A stretch of DNA of 59,376 bases from positions 1 through 59,376 of the forward strand of contig JAKLJP010000044.1 of the NCBI GenBank assembly GCA_023151115.1, written 5' to 3'. Below are positions 44,541 through 52,813 of the stretch, piece by piece. The stretch's first letter is position 1; each line of letters opens with the position of its first letter. The notes below the pieces were generated by a model. It saw only the letters and a program-made list of their open reading frames with translations, did no database searches and was not told the origin of the DNA. The translations under genes and the position numbers were made by a program. The DNA comes from Anaerolineae bacterium. Lineage in GTDB: Bacteria; Chloroflexota; Anaerolineae; 4572-78; J111.

Positions 44541-46135
44541 TTGCTTTACCCTTACGTTTGACTTTACAAGAACCGCTCCTGGCCGCTGCCCTGGCCGGCG
44601 ATCCGAACAGCGCCACCACTTACCCTTTTATTCCCGGCAGCTTGATCCACGGCGCTTTAGCCAGGCAGTATGCCGAAAAATACCAAGTTGCCAACCTGGC
44701 GGCTGATGCCACCGCTCGCCGCCTGTTTTATGATGGTCAGTCCTGTTTTCTGAACGGCTACCCGGTCGCTGTTGACGGCCAGCGCTGCCTGCCCACACCG
44801 CTGAGTTGGGTGATTGAAAAAGGAACGGAGCCGCCGACTGACCTATACGATCTTTGCCTTCCCCAATCCAGTTCAGCGCCGGGTCAACCCCGCAGCCTGA
44901 GTAAACCCTTCTGTCATTTGGTGGGCCAGACCGTCGCGCTCTACCAACCCCTGCGGCGATTCAGCGTTCATACCCGGCGCGACCGCTCGATGGGGCGCGC
45001 GACCGAAGCGGGCGGGGCTATCTTCCGCTATGAAGCCCTGGCTCCCGGCCAGATTTTTAGAGCGGTCATCCTATTTGACCAGCCGGGAGATGAACAGGTG
45101 ATAAAGGACCTCCTCAGTTCCGGTTCCTTATTGTTAGGTGGCTCGCGCAGCGCCAGCTACGGCCGGGTTCTGGTCGAAGTGGAGAGACCACCGCAGGGTT
45201 GGCGGGAAGTACCCGGTTCAGTCGGTGATATTGCGCCGGGACAACGCTTCACCCTGACCCTTTTGAGCGATCTACTCGTCCGCGACCAAAACGGCCAGTA
45301 TACAGCCAACCTGACTGAGCCGACCCTGGCCGCCGAATTAAAGGTCAGTTCCGTTAAGATTATCAATATCTACAAAACCACCGGCCTGAGCGGCGGGTTT
45401 AATCGCAAGTGGGGTCTACCTCTGCCGCAAACACCGGTGATCCGCGCCGGCAGTGTTTTTGTTTTGCAAGCCGGGGAAACGGTGGACGCAGCCGCCATTG
45501 CCAACCTGGAAGCGCGAGGGCTGGGCCAGCGCCGCAGTGAAGGATTCGGGCGAGCAGCGATCAACTGGCACGGGCAGGTGGGCCAGTTGCAGCTTGTGGG
45601 AACGCCAAAAGCGGCTGCCGGGCAGAATGGGGTGGCCTCAAGCACAGGGCCCGTGATGGATACCGACAGCCAGACCTTGGCTAACACCATGCTGGCCCGT
45701 TTACTCCGCCAGCAAGTTGAAGGTCATCTGGCGGAACGACTGAGCCGATTTAAACTCAAACCGAACGGCCTTAAGCCCAGCCAACCGGCCCGGCTGCGGG
45801 TTATTATCCGCACGGCCTTAACCAATCCGGGACAAACGGGACCAGTCTCTCCCGGCCTGGCCAGAGTGGGGCAATGGCTCGATGACTTGAAGGCTCCGGC
45901 GCGGAAGCAATTTGAAGCCGCCCAGGTGGATCAGACGCCCCTCCTGGATTGGATCAGGCTAAAGCTACAGCATCCGGCGGCAGTTTGGCCGGAGCTTCAA
46001 TTCGAGGAGGCCGGCCAACTTATGCTGCCGGGTTTGGCGACGGATGTAAAAACGGATTTGGCCGGCGAGATGACCCTGCGCTTGATTGATGGGGTCCTGG
46101 CCCGGCTGGCCAAGGAGGCGAAGAACCATGAGTGA
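44537..46135 (+). CDS. csx10: Csx10 (type III-D Cas5-like RAMP)
   Basis: A 532-residue protein. It starts with a RAMP strand and TTYPFIPGSLIHGALA, has GGSRSASYGRVLVEV centrally, and KTTGLSGGFNRKWGLPLPQ with GLGQRRSEGFGR in a second ferredoxin-like half. These match Csx10, the III-D signature protein that caps the crRNA 5' handle. A helical C-terminal ~150 residues may perform a small-subunit (Cas11-like) role, as no separate csm2 gene is present. That is inference. Confidence 0.87.
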   Translation: MIALPLRLTLQEPLLAAALAGDPNSATTYPFIPGSLIHGALARQYAEKYQVANLAADATARRLFYDGQSCFLNGYPVAVDGQRCLPTPLSWVIEKGTEPPTDLYDLCLPQSSSAPGQPRSLSKPFCHLVGQTVALYQPLRRFSVHTRRDRSMGRATEAGGAIFRYEALAPGQIFRAVILFDQPGDEQVIKDLLSSGSLLLGGSRSASYGRVLVEVERPPQGWREVPGSVGDIAPGQRFTLTLLSDLLVRDQNGQYTANLTEPTLAAELKVSSVKIINIYKTTGLSGGFNRKWGLPLPQTPVIRAGSVFVLQAGETVDAAAIANLEARGLGQRRSEGFGRAAINWHGQVGQLQLVGTPKAAAGQNGVASSTGPVMDTDSQTLANTMLARLLRQQVEGHLAERLSRFKLKPNGLKPSQPARLRVIIRTALTNPGQTGPVSPGLARVGQWLDDLKAPARKQFEAAQVDQTPLLDWIRLKLQHPAAVWPELQFEEAGQLMLPGLATDVKTDLAGEMTLRLIDGVLARLAKEAKNHE

Positions 46136-47741
46136 GCTGATGACCTGGCGCAATCCGCGCCAAATTATCGAGCGGGTGGTTGTCAAAGGAGAGTTAATTT
46201 TACAGACGCCGGCCCACTTCGGCAACGGCGACCCTGACCCCTGGAGTCACGTGGATATGACCCTGCTGCGTGACCCGTTAGCAGGCAAAGCGCTTTTGCC
46301 TGGAGCCTCGCTGGCCGGGGCGTTGCGCAACTATTTGCGTGACCTGGAGGTGGGGTATGCAGTAGGCTATCCTCGCTCACTCACCGGGGAAGAACCGGCC
46401 GCCGAAACCCGCAGTCACAAAAAGAGGTTGACCAAGGCTCAAGAGCAAAAGACGCTTTCAGTACAGCTCTTTGGCGGTTTCAAAGGAGACGATGACGGGT
46501 CGCAAAGCCTGCTGATTGTTGACGACGCGTTGGGCGAAATCGGCCAGCTTGAACTGCGCGAGGGCGTTAAAATTGACCCGGCCACCCGAACCGCCGAAGA
46601 GGAAAAACTTTTCGATATGGAGCTGCTGCCAGCCGGGACAAAGTTTTCGCTCTGCTTTGAATTGTTGATTCCCGAACAGCAAACCGACCGCCTTCTCAAA
46701 GCTCTGGCCCTGGCGCTGGGGGGATTCGAGCCGGGAGATGGGCGAGCGTGGGGTGAAATCACCCTGGGCGCCCGCAAGCGGCGTGGATTTGGCCGCTGCA
46801 AGGTAGATTGCTGGGAGGTGACCCGTTATAACTTAACGACCGGGCAGGGTTTGATTGAGTGGCTTAACCGGGACGGCGTGGCCGAAAAAAACAAGTCAAT
46901 TGCGGCTGCCTTGAAAATTGGGTCCATTGCCCCCCTCGACGCCCGGCACAGCTTTACACTTGAAGCAGATTTGGCTCTGGATGGGTCACTCCTGATCCGC
47001 TCTGGCTTTGGCGTGGATGACAACGCGCCGGATGTGGTGCAGCTGCATGTGACCCAACCCGACGGGACAAAAAAGCCGGTGGTACCGGGTACCAGTCTGG
47101 CCGGGGTGCTGCGCCAGCGTGCGCTGCGCATCGCCCAGACCCTTCACGGCAGTAAAGGCGCAGCCCTGGTCAACCAGATGTTTGGCTGTGGCAATGAAAA
47201 GGAACAGGACAAAGACGCCATGACCGCCAGCCGGGTAATCGTGGAGGACGCAGTGGTGATGGGCTATAAGTCAATGGTGCAGAGCCGGATCAAAATTGAT
47301 CGCTTCACCGGCGGCGCGTATGAAACTGCCCTGTTTGACGAGCAGCCGATCTTTGGGCGGTTTGTCGAAAGTTGTGTAAATTGCCCGTCTCCCTCAAGGG
47401 AATCGGGGTTTAACACAAAATTTGTGATACCGCCGATCTTTGGAAACAAGACGTCCCGGCTAACAGTTCGTTTGACCCTCCGCAACCCGGCCGACCCCGA
47501 AATTGGCCTGCTGCTGCTGGTGCTCAAAGATTTATGGACCGGCGACCTGCCCCTGGGTGGTGAAAGCAGCATCGGGCGAGGTCGCTTGCTGGGTCAGAAG
47601 GCAGTCCTGACCTTACGCCAAAACGGCCAGTCCAGTCAATGGACCATCGCCCAAGCGGGAGAGGGTCTCACTGTTGAGAGTCCTGACACTTTACAAACCT
47701 ACGTCAACAAACTTCACCAACTCCAGGAGGCGGTGGTATGA
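46128..47741 (+). CDS. Double RAMP protein (two fused Cas7/Csm3-like domains)
   Basis: A 537-residue protein with two Csm3-like domains. Domain 1 (about 15-225) has TPAHFGNGDPDPWSHVDM, LLPGASLAGALRNYL and ARKRRGFGRCKV. Domain 2 (about 270-510) has GSLLIRSGFGVDDNAPDVVQ, VVPGTSLAGVLRQRALRI and GGESSIGRGRLLG. Fused Cas7 domains would contribute two backbone segments with fixed stoichiometry. The start ATG overlaps the csx10 end by eight bases. Confidence 0.85.
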   Translation: MSELMTWRNPRQIIERVVVKGELILQTPAHFGNGDPDPWSHVDMTLLRDPLAGKALLPGASLAGALRNYLRDLEVGYAVGYPRSLTGEEPAAETRSHKKRLTKAQEQKTLSVQLFGGFKGDDDGSQSLLIVDDALGEIGQLELREGVKIDPATRTAEEEKLFDMELLPAGTKFSLCFELLIPEQQTDRLLKALALALGGFEPGDGRAWGEITLGARKRRGFGRCKVDCWEVTRYNLTTGQGLIEWLNRDGVAEKNKSIAAALKIGSIAPLDARHSFTLEADLALDGSLLIRSGFGVDDNAPDVVQLHVTQPDGTKKPVVPGTSLAGVLRQRALRIAQTLHGSKGAALVNQMFGCGNEKEQDKDAMTASRVIVEDAVVMGYKSMVQSRIKIDRFTGGAYETALFDEQPIFGRFVESCVNCPSPSRESGFNTKFVIPPIFGNKTSRLTVRLTLRNPADPEIGLLLLVLKDLWTGDLPLGGESSIGRGRLLGQKAVLTLRQNGQSSQWTIAQAGEGLTVESPDTLQTYVNKLHQLQEAVV

Positions 47742-48382
47742 AGCGCGAAATTGTGAAACGAACCTGGAAAATTAGAGAAGCGTCTGTACCTGATGCCGAG
47801 GCGCAGAAAGAGGCGGCAAAATTAAAAGATTGGCTGAGTGAACAGGCTCAAGCGTATCAGTTTGAAACGCTGCTGGTCCACGCCGATGATGGGGTTATTT
47901 GGGGCATTATGAAAGATAAAAAGTTGCATCTGTCCGGCGATTATGGGCCAATTTCCCCCTCACTCAGCCCCTTAACGTTTCGGGAATGCCGGCTGTTTGG
48001 CCCGGCCGGAGAACTCCATCTATGGCATGAGGAGGGTAGCTGGCAGGCCCGGCTGATTGAGGATGGCCCGGAAAGTGAGCAGGGAAAGCCAACCCTGGAT
48101 GAAGAGCAAATCCTCTGGGGCACCAAGCCCGATGCCGATGAGGGCTATCATGGCTTATTCACTGCTGTGAGCGATGGCTCTCAGGAAAACCGGCATGCAC
48201 CCCCGCTGGCGCTCTCCTCAGCCGATTTTGGTCCCAGCGGCAGATACCGCCCGCTTCGTCTCCGGGTGCGCCATTACCTGGCCAGCGACGACGAAACGGG
48301 CTTGGCCCATATCCACCTGAGCCGCCTGGTCACGCTCCGGGTTGTCTCGCCACAAGAAAATGAAAAGGAGAAAAACGTATGA
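47738..48382 (+). CDS. csx19: Csx19-like type III-D protein
   Basis: A 214-residue protein in the position of csx19 in III-D operons. Visible features are an ETLLVHADDGVIWGIM segment, FRECRLFGPAGELHLW and a C-terminal DETGLAHIHLSRL. I match it to Csx19 (TIGR03984-like) by these and by context. Csx19 has been found associated with III-D effectors but has no clear catalytic residues. Overlaps its neighbours by four bases on each side. Confidence 0.75.
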   Translation: MKREIVKRTWKIREASVPDAEAQKEAAKLKDWLSEQAQAYQFETLLVHADDGVIWGIMKDKKLHLSGDYGPISPSLSPLTFRECRLFGPAGELHLWHEEGSWQARLIEDGPESEQGKPTLDEEQILWGTKPDADEGYHGLFTAVSDGSQENRHAPPLALSSADFGPSGRYRPLRLRVRHYLASDDETGLAHIHLSRLVTLRVVSPQENEKEKNV

Positions 48383-50658
48383 AGTGGCCGCAACACAAAA
48401 ATCCAACCCAGGAAAATCGGACGGCGCACGCGCCCTATAATTTTGTGCCGCTGCCCGAAATTGTGGTGACGGTAGAGCCGCCGCCGGACCAGGATCGGTA
48501 TTACACCGGCGCCCAGGAGACTTATCGGTACACCGGCTACCTGGATTGCACCCTGACCACGCTCACGCCGTTGTACACCCGCTGTATGATGACCACCGAT
48601 TTTTACGAGAAGTACGGCGGCGTCCCATTTTACGATTTGAAGCCGGAGCAGCAGCAAGAACGGGCCAAGTTTTTCCACATCCACGACGTGGAGACGCCGG
48701 TGATTCCGGGCAGCAGCCTGCGTGGAATGACCCGAGCCCTGGTGGAGATTGTAGGGTATGGCAAGATGTCATGGGTAAGTAAAAGCAAAATGTTTTTTAG
48801 GGCAGTTGCTGGTGGTGACAATCCTTTAGCCACCACTTATGAAGATTTGCTCGGGGAGTACGGTCGATTTGTGAAAGCTGGTTATGTAATAAAACAAAAC
48901 GGCAAGTGGTGTATCCAACCGGCCTTATGTCCCAAAAATATTGACCTCAAAGAAAGAGGACCTTACGTGAAAATAAAAGACCAATACTTAAAAGAGCAAG
49001 GTTTGGATGACTTTCTCGACTTTAACCATCCAGATTATAAACCTCAGTACCATCAGGTGAGTTTTACCATCAACAATGGGAGGGTCGCCCAAATAGGAAC
49101 CCCCGCCGCGAAGTATCCTTATATGGGTGTTTTGGTTTGCGCCGGCAATATGTTGGAGACAAATTCCGATGGGGTAGAGTCGCCTAGAAAAAGACATACG
49201 TTGGTATTGGCTAAGAACCAAAACGTACTGCCATTGCCGATTAATGAGCAGGCTTTAGAAGATTATCTTGACTCTTTGACCGAGTTTCAAAAGACGGCTC
49301 CCTTTGATGAACGAATGGGCTGTCTGATTGAAGGGAATCCCATTTTCTATGTTGAAGATGATGGCCAGGTCTTTCTCTTTGGGCATAGCCCTAATTTCAG
49401 AGTCCCTATGCGGTTAGCCAATGAAAAACGTGCGGCTACAGCCTTCGATCTTATCCCCGAAGCCCTGCGGGATGAAAAAATGGTTGACCTGGCCGATGCT
49501 ATTTTTGGGTATGTCAAGGATAAGAAGGTGGGCAAAGGTAAGGCCCGGGCCTGCGCCGGACGAGTATTTTTTACCGATGCCCACTACCAGGCTGACTCCC
49601 ATGGGGTTTGGCTGACGGGGCGCTCGGCTAGGGATGAGGCCGGCATCATTACCCCCAAAATCTTAAGCAGTCCCAAACCGACCAGTTTTCAGCACTATCT
49701 GGTCCAGGAGAACCCGGACGATCCAGGTCAACTTAATCATTACGGGAGCGATCAGCCCGGTGAGAAAACAATTCTCCGGGGTCACAAGCTGTACTGGCAC
49801 AAAAAAACGAGCCTGGCCGATATTCGCGCCGATCCGCAGGCGGCCCAGGAATTTCATAAACAGCATACCCGTATCCAGCCGGTCAAAGAGGGGGTGACGT
49901 TTCACTTCAAGGTGCATTTTGAGAATTTAAGCGAGGTGGAATTAGGTGCTCTGTTGTGGGTCTTGGAGCTGCCGCCGGGCCATTACCACAAACTGGGCAT
50001 GGGTAAGCCGCTAGGGATGGGATCGGTAGCGATCAAACCTCGGCTTTATTTGAATAAACGCCTGGAACGGTATGCTGAATTATTTGCCCCGGAAGGTAAT
50101 AGCTGGCGGACTGGCTTTTCCGGCCAGGCCAACGATGACGAAGAGGTAAAAAGTTCCAAAAAGAAATTTGAGGGTTTCATCAAGGAAAAATTGCAAAAGG
50201 CAGGCTTCTTTGATGGAGAGGAATTTCAAGAGCAAGCTCGTATCCAGGCGTTGTTGTGCCTGCTGCGAGGCGTACCCAGTCCGGCCCGCCCCCTGGCCGA
50301 TTATCTACCTAAACCGGAAGATTTTAAAGAGCGCCGGGTGTTACCGCCCCCACAGGCGGTGTGGGCAGAAGCCCAAGAAGGGCAGCAACTTGAGACGTGG
50401 ATAGATCAGCGTGAGGTTGAAGCAGCGCTTCTGGCTGGCCCCCCCACATTTCAATATGCCATTGGCGATCACGTACCACACCGGTTCACCGAAGCAGCCT
50501 CCTTTGGCGAGGGAAAAGTTCATTTCATCCTGGCTAATGGTGAACGGGGCTTTGTAAAAATGACAGAGGCCAAATTCAAACAGTACCGGCACAGAGATGT
50601 CTTACTGGAAGTAGTTGAAGTTACCGGAAGTGAATATCACTTCAAACTAATACGCTGA
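48379..50658 (+). CDS. Large RAMP protein (TIGR03986-like)
   Basis: A 759-residue protein. RAMP elements are the N-terminal strand YTGYLDCTLTTLTPLYTR, VIPGSSLRGMTRALVE (GSSLRG loop) and a Gly-rich C-terminal loop HYHKLGMGKPLGMGSV. Large insertions separate them, as in the TIGR03986 family linked to III-D loci. The final ~70 residues (FQYAIGDHVPHRF, VHFILANGERGFV) look like an extra small beta-barrel, possibly a cold-shock or S1-like RNA-binding domain. It overlaps csx19 and cas6. Confidence 0.82.
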   Translation: MKWPQHKNPTQENRTAHAPYNFVPLPEIVVTVEPPPDQDRYYTGAQETYRYTGYLDCTLTTLTPLYTRCMMTTDFYEKYGGVPFYDLKPEQQQERAKFFHIHDVETPVIPGSSLRGMTRALVEIVGYGKMSWVSKSKMFFRAVAGGDNPLATTYEDLLGEYGRFVKAGYVIKQNGKWCIQPALCPKNIDLKERGPYVKIKDQYLKEQGLDDFLDFNHPDYKPQYHQVSFTINNGRVAQIGTPAAKYPYMGVLVCAGNMLETNSDGVESPRKRHTLVLAKNQNVLPLPINEQALEDYLDSLTEFQKTAPFDERMGCLIEGNPIFYVEDDGQVFLFGHSPNFRVPMRLANEKRAATAFDLIPEALRDEKMVDLADAIFGYVKDKKVGKGKARACAGRVFFTDAHYQADSHGVWLTGRSARDEAGIITPKILSSPKPTSFQHYLVQENPDDPGQLNHYGSDQPGEKTILRGHKLYWHKKTSLADIRADPQAAQEFHKQHTRIQPVKEGVTFHFKVHFENLSEVELGALLWVLELPPGHYHKLGMGKPLGMGSVAIKPRLYLNKRLERYAELFAPEGNSWRTGFSGQANDDEEVKSSKKKFEGFIKEKLQKAGFFDGEEFQEQARIQALLCLLRGVPSPARPLADYLPKPEDFKERRVLPPPQAVWAEAQEGQQLETWIDQREVEAALLAGPPTFQYAIGDHVPHRFTEAASFGEGKVHFILANGERGFVKMTEAKFKQYRHRDVLLEVVEVTGSEYHFKLIR

Positions 50659-51659
50659 TGACAGTATTGGCTCTTCCCCCCAATTTTACCCTGGTCTACT
50701 ACCGTTTCACCATGACCGCCTTGCAGCCGCTGCACCTGCCGACCTACAAGGGAGTAGCGCTGCGGGGCGGACTGGGACAAACGTTGAAAAAGCTGACCTG
50801 TAACCAGCCGTGGACCTGCGAGAAAGCCTGCCCCCGCGGGAATGACTGTCCCTACGGCTATATCTTTGAAACGTCGCCGCCCGATGGGGCCGAAGTATTA
50901 CGCAATTTTAGCGAAGTGCCCCGGCCCTTTGTCATCGAGCCGCCCCGCGACCGGCGCGAGACGATTCTGCCCGGCGAGCAGTTGAGCTTCGGGCTGATCC
51001 TGATCGGCCACGGCATGAATTACTTTCCCTACTTTTTGGCCGTTTTCCGCGAGTTGGGCTGGCAGGGGTTGGGCCAGGGCCGGGGGCAGTATGAATTGAA
51101 CACGATTGACGCCATTTCTCCGCTCGATGGGGTGGTTGAGCCGGTGTATCGAGCCGACCGGCCAGAGGTACGGATGACTCGCCTGACCCCCACCAGCCAG
51201 GCTATTACCGACTACGCCGCCTCACTGCCGGCCCAACGTCTTACCGTAGAGTTTTTGACCACGACTCAACTCAAACATCAAGACCGGATGCTGGAAGTTG
51301 GGCCGCCGTTTGCGGTGTTGGTTAAGGCGCTGTTAAGCCGGGTTTCATCGCTGAGCTACTTTCACTGCTGGCAGCGATTTGAGACCGATTTTCGAGGCTG
51401 GATTGATCGGGCCGCAGCGGTGCGCCTGGTGCAGGATAAAACTTACCAGGAAGCGTGGTCTCGCTTTTCAACGCGGCAAACCGAGCGGATTGACCGCGTC
51501 GAAAAACGGAAGCGCATCGAGATGGGCGGGCTGCTGGGCCAGGTGACTTACGAAGGCGATCTGGCCCCCTATTTACCGCTGCTGGTTCTGGGCCAGTTGA
51601 TCCACGTGGGCAAAAAAACAGTGTTTGGCAATGGCCAATACCGAATTATGGAGCAGTAG
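50658..51659 (+). CDS. cas6: Cas6 pre-crRNA endoribonuclease
   Basis: A 333-residue Cas6. It has HLPTYKGVALRGGLGQTLKKL at the N-terminus, then a four-Cys cluster (C-x5-C-x3-C-x5-C, with CEKACPRGNDCPYGYIFE) and a C-terminal GGLLGQVTYEGDLAPYL plus LIHVGKKTVFGNGQYRI, the Gly-rich RNA-binding loop. It should cut within the repeat to leave an 8-nt handle (ATTGTCAC). Its ATG overlaps the RAMP stop by one base. Confidence 0.88.
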   Translation: MTVLALPPNFTLVYYRFTMTALQPLHLPTYKGVALRGGLGQTLKKLTCNQPWTCEKACPRGNDCPYGYIFETSPPDGAEVLRNFSEVPRPFVIEPPRDRRETILPGEQLSFGLILIGHGMNYFPYFLAVFRELGWQGLGQGRGQYELNTIDAISPLDGVVEPVYRADRPEVRMTRLTPTSQAITDYAASLPAQRLTVEFLTTTQLKHQDRMLEVGPPFAVLVKALLSRVSSLSYFHCWQRFETDFRGWIDRAAAVRLVQDKTYQEAWSRFSTRQTERIDRVEKRKRIEMGGLLGQVTYEGDLAPYLPLLVLGQLIHVGKKTVFGNGQYRIMEQ

Positions 51660-52724
51660 ATGGCAGACATACAACATATCAAAAAAATGATCACCACTAA
51701 AACTCGCCGCCTCCAAAAACTTAGAGAGCAACAGGCGCTGACCGGCATTAATACCGCGCCGGAAAAATTGATCGAGATAGAAGATATTGAGGCAGAACTG
51801 GAGGTATTGCAGGTAGAACTTAAGAATCTTGAATCCGCGGCGAGCGTCACTTCCGCCGCGAGTACAACCCCAACCAAAGTAGATTTGATTCATATCCATA
51901 ACTGGGGCCAACGCCCGGCTAAATTTCCTAAAGAGGCCATTGTGCTGGACTGGAACGGCGAGGGTAAATTTGAAGACCCGCTGAATCGTCCCAGAAAATC
52001 GCCTGATGCGGCCACCTGGCGGAATATTTTATTACCGGAATTGTTCGATCTGCCACAAAAGATTAGTGGTGAAGGCCTGGTCCGCCTGGAAGGACGATGC
52101 GCCCTCTCCACCGGATTTGCTTTTGGACACGTTTTTAAGGTCAAGGCCCGTTACCGGCTTGAGGTTGCTCAGTTTGTGCCGGGTAAAGGCATTGAATACT
52201 GGGCGGCTGATCAACGCCCTCCTGTGGGCAGCCAACCACCTCAATTTGTTCAGCGCCTTATCCAGAGAACCCGGCCAGCTCCAACTCAAGAACCTCCTCC
52301 ACAAACCGCCAATGATGGGGTGGTGATTGTGAATGCTTTAACCAAAAGCCCATCAACGGCTATTGTTAGAGATGTAGGTAGTTATTTTGGTGAGACTGAG
52401 GCGTTTGGCCAAAGCTTGAGCGGTGAAAGCCAATTTCAAGCAGTAAAAGGTATTTTAATTCTTGAAGCAGAAGCGGCGCCTCAGGCTAAACGGCAGCTTG
52501 AAGGCTGGGAAGCAGCCAGTTTGGCCGAAAGTTCTTGCTGGCTCTTAAAGGATTTTATTGACCAGGTGAAACCGGAAAACCTCCATCTCTTTCTGGCCGT
52601 TCCGGTCGGTTTAGCAGTGTTTTTAGGGCACTATTGGGACACGATCAAACGAAATGTTTACTGTTACGAAGAAGTTGGTGGAGAAAGGGTATACGCACCG
52701 GCTTGTGAGCTTTGGTTGAGTTAG
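51660..52724 (+). CDS. SAVED-domain protein with N-terminal coiled coil
   Basis: A 354-residue protein, last of the cas operon, starting immediately after the cas6 stop. Residues ~1-60 (RRLQKLREQQALTGINTAPE then LIEIEDIEAELEVLQVEL) form a coiled coil like the short adaptor modules at the N-termini of many bacterial caspase/TIR/NTPase conflict proteins. Residues ~75-354 are SAVED-like: GRCALSTGFAFGHVF, and C-terminal LHLFLAVPVGLAVFLGHYW with VYAPACELWL. SAVED domains bind cyclic oligonucleotides, which the Cas10 GGDD could supply. There is no catalytic domain, so it may signal through its coiled coil. Confidence 0.82.
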   Translation: MADIQHIKKMITTKTRRLQKLREQQALTGINTAPEKLIEIEDIEAELEVLQVELKNLESAASVTSAASTTPTKVDLIHIHNWGQRPAKFPKEAIVLDWNGEGKFEDPLNRPRKSPDAATWRNILLPELFDLPQKISGEGLVRLEGRCALSTGFAFGHVFKVKARYRLEVAQFVPGKGIEYWAADQRPPVGSQPPQFVQRLIQRTRPAPTQEPPPQTANDGVVIVNALTKSPSTAIVRDVGSYFGETEAFGQSLSGESQFQAVKGILILEAEAAPQAKRQLEGWEAASLAESSCWLLKDFIDQVKPENLHLFLAVPVGLAVFLGHYWDTIKRNVYCYEEVGGERVYAPACELWLS

Positions 52725-52813
52725 GATACAGATGGCAAAGTGGCAGGATGGCCGGTAGCAGGTGGCAACTCTCAGGCCACACATATCACATTTCTCGCCC
52801 GCTTCGCGTCGCC

